Position numbers and translations under genes: made by a program
NCBI GenBank assembly: GCA_004794655.1
Contig: SMMW01000643.1
Coordinates: 206,001-270,000 of the forward strand
DNA: 64,000 nt
DNA from: Marisa cornuarietis
Lineage: Eukaryota > Mollusca > Gastropoda > Architaenioglossa > Ampullariidae
Reading direction: 5' to 3'
Shown here: piece by piece, positions 50,563 through 61,000 of the stretch
Numbering within the stretch: the stretch's first letter is position 1
Layout of the letters: the number at the start of each line of letters is the position of its first letter
Notes under the pieces: model-generated
What the model saw: only the letters and a program-made list of their open reading frames with translations
Databases searched by the model: none
Told to the model about the DNA's origin: nothing

Positions 50563-51432
50563 CCACCTCTCCAAATCAGAATATGCTACTGTTGGGGAGA
50601 AATGAAGTCACCTTGCTTGATTGACTGACAACACCGGGGGGTGCAAGGAGGTTGTTAAGTGATTTCCCTTGACTCAGCATTCTAGTTTAAATCAAGATTG
50701 CACAGAAAATGCGACTTCCACTTTTTCATGTTACAGAAATCAGCATCTGCTAGAACGAAGATGAACAGAAGGAATAAAATATTTATACATGATGGGTGTC
50801 AGACAAGAACTCGGGTGACAAACTGAACACCTTTCTTTAATGCTTTTTGTACTGGTACTTATCAACAGTTTTCATTACCAGTGAGAGCAAGTTAATTAGA
50901 AATAACCAATTTTTTTCACTAGAATTGTCTTTCCATTTATCATGATGCTCATGATAGAAACAAAGTCAGTCACTATGGGACAATTTACAGCTGCGATACT
51001 GTTGAGTGTTAGAGAACAAAAGGGATATGTTTCAGTTGTGTAACAAAGGGTTGACTATGCTGGAACTTTCTCCTAATGTATCTTCATATGCCTGCTGTGA
51101 CCATTTCATTCTATTTTCCAAATGGCAACAGGAGAAAATGTAATGCATGACTAATTAGGTTGCCTTCAGGAGATCATGTACAAAGAAGTCTATTGACATA
51201 ATAAATCATGGCTCACAATGACAGTGTCTTGCATACATTCGTAATATACTTGTGACCGATTTCAAGGAAGGAAAACAATTCTCCAGATCTGTTGGCCCTA
51301 GGATGACCAATCTGTACTCCAGAGAAAACCTGCACTCCCTCGCCAAAACACCAGTCCATCAGCTTTGTCATGTTTGATCAGTCACAGAAAGATATGCCTG
51401 TGTTTTACTTTCTGTTTATTCCTTTAAATAAA
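50563..51432 (+). other. TRAP1: TRAP1 3' untranslated region (extent inferred)
   Basis: Non-coding DNA after the stop contains AATAAA at 50773-50778, 51200-51205 and 51427-51432. Any could be the cleavage signal, and more than one may be used. The nearest gives a 3' UTR of about 230 bases. Confidence 0.5.
50773..50778 (+). terminator. Candidate polyadenylation signal of TRAP1
   Basis: Canonical AATAAA 211 bases after the stop codon. Alternatives are at 51200 and 51427. Confidence 0.5.
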
Positions 51433-53140
51433 AATGCCATTCACAATGTATTCAAATTCACTCATTTTTTCCTATGGTATGCATGTGTGTTGGAAACAGG
51501 CACACGGAATGGACAGCGAGGTCGTACTTGAGCCACTGCCTCAGGGTTATTACACTGAGCTGACACATGAGTGTATGCAATACACACTAAAATTTCTGCT
51601 AAAGATTTCACATTTGACCCCAAGCTCCTAACATAAGTCCCCAGTAATCAGCTCAATGCAGTTGAGATCTGGAATGGCATCCCCTCACCTAGCAGGCTTG
51701 AGGGAGGTGGCTCTTTGCAATTTTTGTATTTTTATTAGTTTCTTGTGTTTTTGGTGCCCGTTGTGTAGGCAGATTTTTTTTCTTTGCGTCATTGCTGTGC
51801 AGGACTGTTTTATTCTATGATTTTCGGGTTTCTTCAGAAGATCTTGAAGACCACACAGTCAATCCTTTGCTTTAAAATTTTCACGCAGTTTTTCTCTTTG
51901 TGATTGCATTGATACCAGCAGTCACTTATATCTTGCGTTCAGGGCTTATCAGTCACATATATCTTCTGTATAGAGCTATAGGTCACATATATCTTGCGGG
52001 ATGTACTGCATGCTCTGGAATACTTGCATAGCAGAGTTGTCATACACAGGAGCATGAAGGCTGGCCGTGTTTTAATATCAGCTAGCGGATAGGTGGGTCT
52101 CACTGGCCACCACAACTCTCTCTCTCCAGTCGTAGGGGCCAGCGCCTGCCAACAGTCTATGACTACCCCACATGCTGTTGATTGGCTCCAGTAGTTCAGT
52201 CCGCAGAATCTGGCTATTTCTCAGTGATTGTGAAACTAACCTGATAATCTTACTACAAGAATTCAGCTGTTTTTCAGTGATTGTAAAACTAAGCCCATAC
52301 AACTGTAAACACATCCATGTCATTGGTGAGTGGCCTCATATGAGGCTGGTATCGATGTTTTCAATGTGTAAGTGATCATGGTCCGACTGAAAAGAAGAAA
52401 AACACTTGTCATACTTCCTCGATTCCAGAATTGACAGCAGTATGCTGCTAGGATTTATCGTGTATGTGTGTTCTTTGTGAAAAGCACTTTGAGTTCATGT
52501 TAATGGTGGAGAAAGATGCTATAGAAATCATCCCAGGTATTTGCTGTAAAATTTCTCAGCCTAAATTATGGTTTTGCCTATTTTTCATGGAATTTTTTAT
52601 TCAGGAGAGGCACTAAAAATATGCCATCTACCCATCAATGTCAACATCTTGAAAAACAGAAAATAGAACTAAGAGAAAGGCATTTTTCTAAGGCTGTTAT
52701 CATAATAGCTAATTGATGTAAATTTTTAGAATGATCAATTGACAACCTATTTGTCACATTGTGTGGTACAAGTAGCAAAACGAGAAGAGAAATTATAAAT
52801 ACCAAGAAAAAAGTTGTTCAAAAGAGCTTGTATTTCCCATGATACTGAGTACAGCTCTCCAGTATTCCTGTACAGGTCTGAATTAAAATGTAGAAATCAC
52901 CTGGGCTGCACTCAAGTTTCCATACAAGTACCATTATCTGATGCTATCAAGCTTTGTCTCTGTACCTGATACAGAAGATTCCAGATTAACCCACGAGCAC
53001 ACCATTTCTTCTGAACCAACTTTTTAAAACAAATCAAACTTTTACCATACAGCAGGAAAGAAGAAGCACAAATAGTGCCAACTACCCTGGTAGTCAGGCT
53101 TTGTTACTTGCTTCCTTCTGGCCCCCAAAATACTTTAGCT
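51433..53140. other. Intergenic region between convergent TRAP1 and V-ATPase genes
   Basis: No gene recognised. A 23-base phrase, TTTCTCAGTGATTGTGAAACTA, recurs at about 52217 and 52270 with small changes. Confidence 0.6.
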
Positions 53141-53330
53141 TGGTTCAGTGGCACAATGGTTAGCGCCTGTCACCAACACAGTGATTGGGCTGTCCTGGGT
53201 TCAGCTCTCGTCTCAGGCACGCTGTTCTCTCTCTGCATGTGGCATCTGTTTACAGGGCTGGCTGCTTTGCCGTGATATAGCCTTAGTTGTTGGTTCAGAA
53301 TAAAACATCAGTTTCCTCTTCCCATTGCCT
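53141..53330 (+). mobile_element. tRNA-derived SINE (family 2), near full length
   Basis: The A-box region TGGCACAATGGTTAGCGCC is at about 53149-53167 and the B-box GGTTCAGCTCT at 53198-53208. The body is CTCAGGCACGCTGTTCTCTC, TGCATGTGGCATCTGTTTAC, TTGCCGTGATATAGCCTTAG and TAAAACATCAGTTTCC. This is the reference copy for the two arrays at 45.4-47.2 kb and for the copies at 61022 and 63570. Confidence 0.85.
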
Positions 53331-54026
53331 ACCTCCCCCAGTAAGGAACCGTTTTTTTCCTGCTAAAGACGTTCAGTATGATAGGTAACTGCACCCATGT
53401 TGTGGTTGATTTTTGGGAATTAGTCTTTGCATTCTTCTTTTGAGCTTATGAAGCTACCAAGAGGAAGAAATGTTGAATACACGTAGCTGCAAGACAAAGG
53501 ATCTATGAACAAGGTCGTGTCAATAGCCAGCGGTAGATGTTTTAAGCAATATTGACACTGTTGGGCAGCAGGAGATTCTTTTGTAAACTGCAATTAAATC
53601 ATTCATAAATGCTAGGCATAATGGTACAACTAATATTCGGAGAGATGTGCTTTCATTTATACCTAAGCATCTTTATGGTGTGTTTGCTGAAGTCTATTGG
53701 CATTTTATGCAGAAGACATTTCAATGTTTGGGCAACTCAGCTCCAAGAAGCATTTTTTTGAATGCGGTAGGCATCTATTGTGTATGTTAACTAAAGTCTG
53801 TGAACATTTTAGTCAGATTCAAATGAGCAGCCTATCTCAGCAAAGTAGGCAAGCAAGAGTTTTGAAATCTAATGCCCACTCCCTCCTCCCCCACCCCTGT
53901 GTTCTAGAGGACCATATGTGGAAACAGGAAAGATTTTAAAATTTTCCTAGAAGTTGTCATTAAAGAAATTAATGATGTAATCAACTAATGGCAGCATAAC
54001 AAACACTAAAAAGCCAGTGGTGATAC
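53331..54026. other. Intergenic, nothing recognised
   Basis: Includes short frames without conserved features. Gene boundaries here are not visible. Confidence 0.5.
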
Positions 54027-55431
54027 TTTATTCCCAATGTAAATTACACAAAATGTACAACAGAAAATGAAAAACTGCCACTGTCTTGTATGTATAATAG
54101 ACCAGATTCTTTCACACATGTAGGTGGGCATGCAGAGACGACATCGGAAAATGGAAAAAGCACACTGCATGGGGCAAATCAAGCCATGCTTTTGCATTTT
54201 GGCTGCTCTTCTAACAACCATTTGAATACTCGCTTATTCCATAATAAACCATTCATAATCTAAATTAAATTATATATCAGCCCACATCTACATAACTGCA
54301 GATGGAAAATGAAACCAGTTAAGCTACCAGTGAAATCTTTCTAACACGTTGCCACAAATCCCAAACTGCTCTACTGAACTGTCTGGTACACCTGGCATTA
54401 ACGGATAAAGAAATACAAGTGCAGACCACATTGCTGTGTAAACAAACCACCTGAACTGTTATGCTACAGCTTTTGTATTTGCGCATCACACCACATCACA
54501 TTACTAGCTACACATACTACTCAGAATACAGAGCTCACTCAAAACCCATCAGTTTCTCCTGGTTATCACATCACAATGCTAAATTTTGTCAGGAACAAAT
54601 ATGGTCACAAAACTGGGTACTTTGCCATCTACTAATGGGCAGCTCTAGAGAGAAAGGTGTTGACATGGAAATATGCTAGTATCAATTTAGTGAAGATGTA
54701 CACAACTTTAAAGGGAAAAAACTCTAAGACAGCAGTTCTCTGAAACCCCAATGCAGGACAATCAAAAGAGAGGGGACAGAACTGCACTGGTTATTCTGAC
54801 ATGGTTAACTAACACCATATATATATATATATAGTTAGTGCATGTACTCTACCAATATATTTACAGGAAACAAATGAGCATGAAAATCCACAAGTACTTC
54901 CAGCTTATCAATATACCCCAGCCTAACACTGCATTTAATTTTTTTTTTTTATTGAGATACAATTTTTGAGATGCTAAAAGTACCACCAAAATGTTTGCTC
55001 TGGATATGTACACAATTAGACAACGGTGGAACAATAAACATGCATTCTAACAGTCATTTGGTCCAAAAACAGCACAGCGAATACAGGTTATACAACAATC
55101 TTGCTCATCTTGGCCAAGTAGGTACACTTGGTTTATTGATGGATATACCTCCCTCCTCACCCACTTTAGATAGCAATCTGACAAAACTGGCTAGTGATCT
55201 TGGAGAAGCCAAGCTTTTCTGCCCATTTAATGTGTACAGACTCAAATTTAAGCCAAAGGGTTTTACTATGCTTACAATAGGGTCAGCAGATGAACAGCCA
55301 TGAAAGTGTCCCAAGAAAAATCATCTATCCTAGCTATAAAAAAATGTTGCCTGTCTTTTTCGTTACCCTAAGCAGTGGACTTCCAGCAACTAGACCATGG
55401 TAGACAGAACAAGCCTAGACTGGTGGCCATT
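54027..55431 (-). other. ATP6V0C: V-ATPase subunit c 3' UTR (extent inferred)
   Basis: On the - strand AATAAA appears at 55132-55137, 54948-54953 and 54027-54032, so the 3' UTR may be about 0.3-1.4 kb. An AT dinucleotide tract lies at about 54819-54834. No coding features. Confidence 0.4.
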
Positions 55432-55636
55432 TTACTTGACTGACAGGATGAGGGCCACGATGAGTCCATACAATCCCAATACTTCGGCGAAGATGAGAAT
55501 TAAAATCATGCCGACAAATAGCCTTGGTTGCTGAGCTGTACCTCGTACTCCAGCGTCTCCTACAATGCCAATGGCAAAGCCTGCAGCAAGACCACTCAGC
55601 CCCACGCTCAGACCAGCACCCATGTGCAGAAAACTC
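55432..55636 (-). CDS. ATP6V0C: V-ATPase subunit c exon 3
   Basis: Completes Lys, then [40 protein letters not shown] and [17 protein letters not shown], ending SVK and TAA (55434-55432). It carries the essential glutamate of helix 4. Confidence 0.97.
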
Positions 55637-57769
55637 CTAGTAACAGAAAGATGAGGGTAACAATGAATTATAACTACAACACCACACTGTAACAATTCAA
55701 AGCTATGAAACATGGGGCTAGTATGCAAAAGAAGCCTGAAGTACATAAATTTTAAATTATAATCATGCTCTGTCAGCTTACCCACAAGTTCAAATTAAAA
55801 CATTTCTACCACACTACTGAAGTAACTACAATGGTTACCATTAAACCATTCAGAGCCAAGCAAGCTGACCATCCTGGCATAACACTTATATTTATCTTTA
55901 TTCCCAGCTATCTATCACTTGTCTCCAAATATGTCAAGCAAGCGTCATCCCTAAAATCAAACCGAAAGTTTCAGCCATAAAGAGAAGCTAGCATTATAAC
56001 AGCATGGTGTGTACATTCCCCATTTTAAGCCAACCCATGAGTTCTTCAAAAGGGTTCTTAAAACAAATTTGTTCTGCTAACCACATCAGTAATTTGTGTG
56101 TGTGTGAGGTAGACGAATGTTTGGTGTCTTGAATGCAAGACAGCACAGTAAGTCCATCTTGATATGCTATGATTTATTATGACATACTTTACCAGAGCAC
56201 ACTTTCATAATGCCTGCTATCACAAGCTCTTTCTGCATTCACAATTTTATTCTTTACGTATACACATTGGCAATTATTTACGTGGTACTGTCTGAAGCTA
56301 TGAACTTACTTGTACAGGGTGTATGAACTATCATTTGACATGTTCTGGATAATGACAACAGCAACGACCAGGCCATAAATGGCAATGATACCAGCCATAA
56401 CCACAGGAATGACTGATTTCATGATCAGTTCTGGGCGCATGACTGCCATGGCAGAGATTCCCGTACCAGACTTAGCTGTTCCATATGCAGCACCTAAGGC
56501 TAAAAAAGATAAGCCCAAAAAAACAAACCATGAGTTAAACAGGTCTACTCAATCATTCACCAAACAAAATGCCACAATGATTAAAACGGGTTCTGCTGTT
56601 TAACAGTGCATGAACTTAAGCAGTTATTTCTGTGGAAGCATAATTTGTTAGTTACACTTCCCAATAAAAACAGCAAAACAATATTCTCTTGCCACATTTT
56701 GTGTCAAGAAGAGGCTATATTGATGTATTGGGTTAATGTTCTAGTTGTTTTTAAATATTCAAGCAGATTTTAACAACTATGTTTTATAATCAAGTTTAAA
56801 AAGTGTAGGGATATTGTTTGCAAACACTTCTGCATTTGCTTTTCTGTCTGTTGTTCTACCATACATCAGTAGATGTGCCTTACAACAAACAAGAAGGCCT
56901 GTGATATCAGTAGTGCAGAAATCACACCCTGGTGACAGGGCAGGTCTATAAGCCATCAGTGACAGAAAGCTGATAAAAGGACATTACAACAAGGTCATGA
57001 GGCCTCCAGTGACTCCTTTTATAAGCTGGTATTTTCCTAAAAATAAAATACTGATTTTGTTTGCTTTTACATTGAACTCTGTATATTACTATTTTTCTAA
57101 CATTTATTCGTTAACACTGTATTGTATACCCTTCTGCACAATCAAACCATACAGCGACAGTATCTTACAAAGAAGCTATACATCACATGTTTCAGCTATT
57201 ACCGTGCAATTCTGTAAATCTTGGGGACAAGTTTCTGCTAACGAGGAGGTGGATTCACATTATGCTGAACGAACGACCTCATCCTAATAGCGAACCATTA
57301 ATCGAAACATTCTCAAATGGTGCTATGCATGCTATGACACTACTTAAAACAAATTATTCACACATTACTACGTATTCTCGCGTTGTTTGAAATACCAAAT
57401 TTTGGCCCATCTGTTTAACTCAATTTTGAAATGATATGCAGTCGCCTGCAGTGTAATGTTTTGCCCTAAGCCTCGCTTTGTGTAAGAATGTAATATGGCT
57501 TTCGTGCCGTGGTTTACGAACCATAAGCAGTGTAACTATACACAGGGTGACGAGAATATATATTTAGCAGATTTTTAACGGATTAGTAATTTTTCTGACA
57601 GGGAAAAAAACCGATCCGGTACTATCCGACGTATAACAACTAAACAAATGTATGTAGTGCCGTAGCAAGAGAAATACTCACCGCAAAAAGACATTGCAGC
57701 TGTAACACCAACGATACCGAAGAAAGAGGTGTATGGAGGAGCGTCAGGGTGGTAGACATAGTCGGCCAT
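55432..57769 (-). CDS. ATP6V0C: V-type H+-ATPase 16-kDa proteolipid, subunit c (three exons, complete)
   Basis: Subunit c forms the rotating proteolipid ring of the membrane V0 sector, which carries protons across endosomal, lysosomal and secretory membranes. The exons on the - strand are 57769-57682, 56499-56310 and 55636-55432 (88 + 190 + 205 bp), giving 160 residues. The protein starts [20 protein letters not shown]. Two homologous helical hairpins follow, with [14 protein letters not shown] in the first and [20 protein letters not shown] in the second. The fourth helix holds the proton-binding Glu in [11 protein letters not shown] (about residue 144), and the protein ends ALILSVK. Length and all signatures match animal Vha16, and the frame is intact. 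It lies head to head with PWP2 and converges on TRAP1. Confidence 0.97.
55637..56309. other. V-ATPase subunit c intron 2
   Basis: Nothing recognised. Both splice junctions are GT/AG on the - strand. Confidence 0.75.
56310..56499 (-). CDS. ATP6V0C: V-ATPase subunit c exon 2
   Basis: Begins after CTTTTTTAG and encodes [49 protein letters not shown] and SNDSSYTLY, plus two bases of a Lys codon. It holds the end of helix 1 and all of helix 2. Donor GTAAGT. Confidence 0.97.
56500..57681. other. V-ATPase subunit c intron 1
   Basis: Nothing recognised. Confidence 0.75.
57682..57769 (-). CDS. ATP6V0C: V-ATPase subunit c exon 1
   Basis: ATG at 57769-57767 gives [20 protein letters not shown] then GVTAAMSFC and one base of an Ala codon before GTGAGT (57681-57676). 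The start is the first in-frame ATG of the conserved N-terminus. Confidence 0.95.
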
Positions 57770-58055
57770 TATCGCTGTTTGAAATAACAGAACAAAGATA
57801 AGAAATTTACTGGACCGAAGACAGCGGAGAAAGAACTCAGGTGCTTCTCCTCCCCTCAAAAGATGGCGAATGCGGAGGCTGTCATATGATCATGTGACTT
57901 TTATGTGGCTTTCCGACGGACCCATGATTTCAAACATTTCATTGGATCCCACCTAGAATTTCGACCAACCAAATACAGGGTCTTTAAGTCATACGGGAGG
58001 AGCGCAAGTTCACGTGGCCTGAGCACAAGGAGAGCGGACAGTGTAGATACTCGCC
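57770..58055. promoter_or_regulatory. Divergent promoter shared by ATP6V0C (-) and PWP2 (+)
   Basis: Only 286 bp separate the two start codons, so the interval must hold both 5' UTRs and both promoters. There is no TATA box. Visible motifs are AAGATGGCG (57860-57868, the core of a YY1 site), TCATGTGA (57890-57897, an M-box as bound by MITF/TFE factors) and TCACGTGG (58009-58016, a CACGTG E-box). Known from vertebrates: V-ATPase genes are driven by TFEB at CACGTG-type CLEAR elements. Function here is inferred. Confidence 0.7.
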
Positions 58056-58073
58056 ATGAAGTTCTCATACCGG
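58056..58073 (+). CDS. PWP2: PWP2 exon 1 (six codons)
   Basis: ATGAAGTTCTCATACCGG encodes MKFSYR, followed by the donor GTTGGT. The exon is short, but its product joins exactly to FSNLLG of the next exon as in other PWP2 proteins. Confidence 0.85.
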
Positions 58074-61000
58074 GTTGGTTAACTCATAGATTTATGTCTT
58101 TCCTCTAGTTTTGTCCTTCATTACGGTTGAGACAAACAATTGTGAGATTTAGGTGTACACTGAAGCTGCCATTAGATCACTAATCACGAACTTGTGTTAC
58201 ACGTCCCTGATCTAATACCTAGTTTGATATTTTTTGTTATGAAAACGCAGTCCATTTATCAGGTTTTAGCAGTTTTTGCAATCATCACTAATTACTATTA
58301 ATTAGTGATAGTTAATGCGATATTTTGATGCTGGCCTATTTCTTCGTTATTTTGTTAAAAAGTACACCAAACACAAACGGTTGCTCGCAGTAGGCCTATT
58401 ATTTGTTCAGCAGTGTAGAATAATCTTTGTTAAAATAATGGACCTTATTCTCACGCCTGTCTTTCGGCTTTCCAAAACAAGGCCTCATGGGCCTTACGTT
58501 TACGGGGTAAGAATGCCTGAGAGCTTCACCAAGAAAGTCAAAATTAAACAGGCATTTATGGTAAAGCAGGTCTTTGTGTGTCAGTATTAACACATGACGC
58601 TAGGCTTGAAGAGAGTAAACAACAAATCTAAATGCGTTTATTGTCAGGTTTCATGTTTCTGAGAACTACCTTGAGGAACATTTCATCATTTAGAATACAT
58701 TTTCAGATCAAAGTGCAGATTCCTAGTTCAAAAATTTTTAACAGCATGAATTATTTATTGCTACCATATACCAGCAGTAAGCATTTCCTTCAGAATCTTT
58801 TTTAATGAATCTATTGTGTGGGTGAACATTCAGTATGAATTTCATGACAATCCACTTTGGTCTTGTGCATGTTCAGTAAAGCAGTCAAGCAAAAAAGGTC
58901 ATTGAATCCACAAATAAATGCGTGGAATTGTAACGTGTCCATATGACAAGGCAGAATTGAACAGTAAAAAACATGCAGTGCATGTGCAAACCCAGTCTAT
59001 GGTCAACACAACATTTTAGAACTCTAGGAGGGTTTATTGCTGTTTTCTGTGCACCTTTTTAATCATGCCTCAGAGACAGCTAAGTACTGTCAACCAAGGG
59101 AGAGTCATTGCATGGCTTTCGGAGGGCTTAGCTGTTCCAGAAATTGGCTGCCAACAGGGAGTTGCTTACTCTGTCATTCAAACTTTACAAGACCGCTAAA
59201 GTGCAACATAAAGTGTTGCACGGTGAAGACACCCCACATGCTTGCAGTTGACTACCAGATAGCAGGACAGGTTCATTGTTCTGACGGCTCTAAGACGGAT
59301 AACAGCCACTGCCAGCAGACTCAAGACAACTGCAAGCAGCAGCCAACATAACTGTCAGTGATCAAACGGTTCACAACCAGGTCAGGGAGAGCAATCTTTG
59401 GTCAAAGTGACCCGCTGTCCACCCTGTCGCATCCGGCATGGACAAGGCAACAGAGGGCCGCAGTCCTCTTCACTGATGAATCTGCCAGATCATTCCACAA
59501 TGGCCATTCCATGCCTGAAGACAGCAGGAAGCAAATTAACATGATCCCTCTGTGGTGGAGTGTGATCAATTTGGTGGTAGATCCATTATGGTGTGGGGTG
59601 GGATGGAGACAGCCTGTATAACTCCCCTCTACCTGGTGCAAGACAACCTGACAGGTGCTGCATACAAGGAAACATTTGACAGTCTCTGGTACTGCCATCA
59701 CCACACAGGACCAGGGTCATCATTGACATCCTGCAGCAGCACTGCATGGACTGGCTGGCCAGTTGCCCAAATCTGAATCCCATTGAACAGGTGGGATGTC
59801 CTGGGCCAGCAACTTAGAGCCAATCACTTCCCAGCAGTTGACCTCAGTCAGCTATACCAGTTTCTTCAGCTAAAGTGGCAGGCAATTCTTCATAGTACTC
59901 TGAGAACATTGGCTCAATCCATGGGACAACAGTGCCTTGTCTGCATTCAGGCCAATGGTAGTCATGTGTGATATTGACATTCTTTTTCTCTGATATCACT
60001 TAAGTGAATTTGGAAAACATGGGTTATGTCATTCCAAGCTCAAATTCTTCTTAAAATGATTTGGCTGATAATGTTTCATTATGAATGCTTTGATTCAAGG
60101 CTATTGTTTGTGTGTTTATTTGCACAAAACAGTGATTGACTATACAAGAATTGTTTTGAGCAGTATAGTTTCACCTGCAGTAGTGGAGCTCCTGAAGATG
60201 CAAGAGCTTTTAGGACGAGTGCATGTTTCAAAATCAAAAGCAAAAATCAGCTTCAGGGGCCAGTTGCACAACACATTTCTAATTTTAAACACTTTTAGGC
60301 CTTAACTCTATTTAGATAATTAGTTTAAAGTGCACACCACAATTTTAGAATGTTTAAAACTAAAACTGCTATGAGTAAGATAAAGTTGTTTAAGTCTGAC
60401 TTTCCCTCCTGTCAGTACAATTTTTTGTATGTTTTTCTGCAATGCATCTAAATGGCTAAGAAGAGATTTTGCTTTAGAACAGTTTTAAGGTTTAGAAACA
60501 TGTGCAACTGGCCCCAGAAGTGTAAATGCACTTTATGGTTCCATGTGGAATAATTTATGAAGATTTAGCCCAGATTCTGGAAAAGGTCTTGATGACTTAG
60601 TTTTCAACAAAGCACTGGATTCTTTGTCATGCAAAATACCTGTTTCATTTCAATAACCAGTTTGTAATGTCTGTATTTTTATGCTGATATTATGCTTTTC
60701 ACTAAAGTACAAATTAAACTAAGATACCAATATTTAAAATGTTATTTAGAATTTGCTATGTCTGATGTTTCAGTTTTCTAATTTGCTTGGGGCTGTGTAC
60801 CGAAGGGGCAACGTAGAATTTTTGCCGGATGGAGACAGACTTATCAGCCCTGTTGGGAATCGTGTTACAGTCTTTGATCTGAAAAAGTGAGTGGTTAGTT
60901 TCTCTTGTAGGATAGTCTCTCAAATTACGACATCCAAGTTTGCTGTTCATAATAGACATACTTAAAATTTGTGCATGACAGGTTCTAATGGCAGAATATT

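Larger units (their letters stand above)
58074..60773. other. PWP2 intron 1
   Basis: 2.7 kb. It contains a dead Tc1/mariner copy (59060-59975) and a MITE (60256-60515). The interval 58080-59030 holds short frames with no recognisable features. Confidence 0.75.

Noticed and set aside
53141..53220. A tRNA gene
   Set aside because: Same sequence recurs at 61022 with the same 3' body, so it is a SINE head.
58315..58590. 91-codon frame between PWP2 exons 1 and 2
   Set aside because: No motif, and PWP2 exon 1 joins directly to 60774 in frame without it.
59402..59704. 100-codon reverse-strand frame
   Set aside because: It is the complement of the Tc1/mariner transposase remnant.
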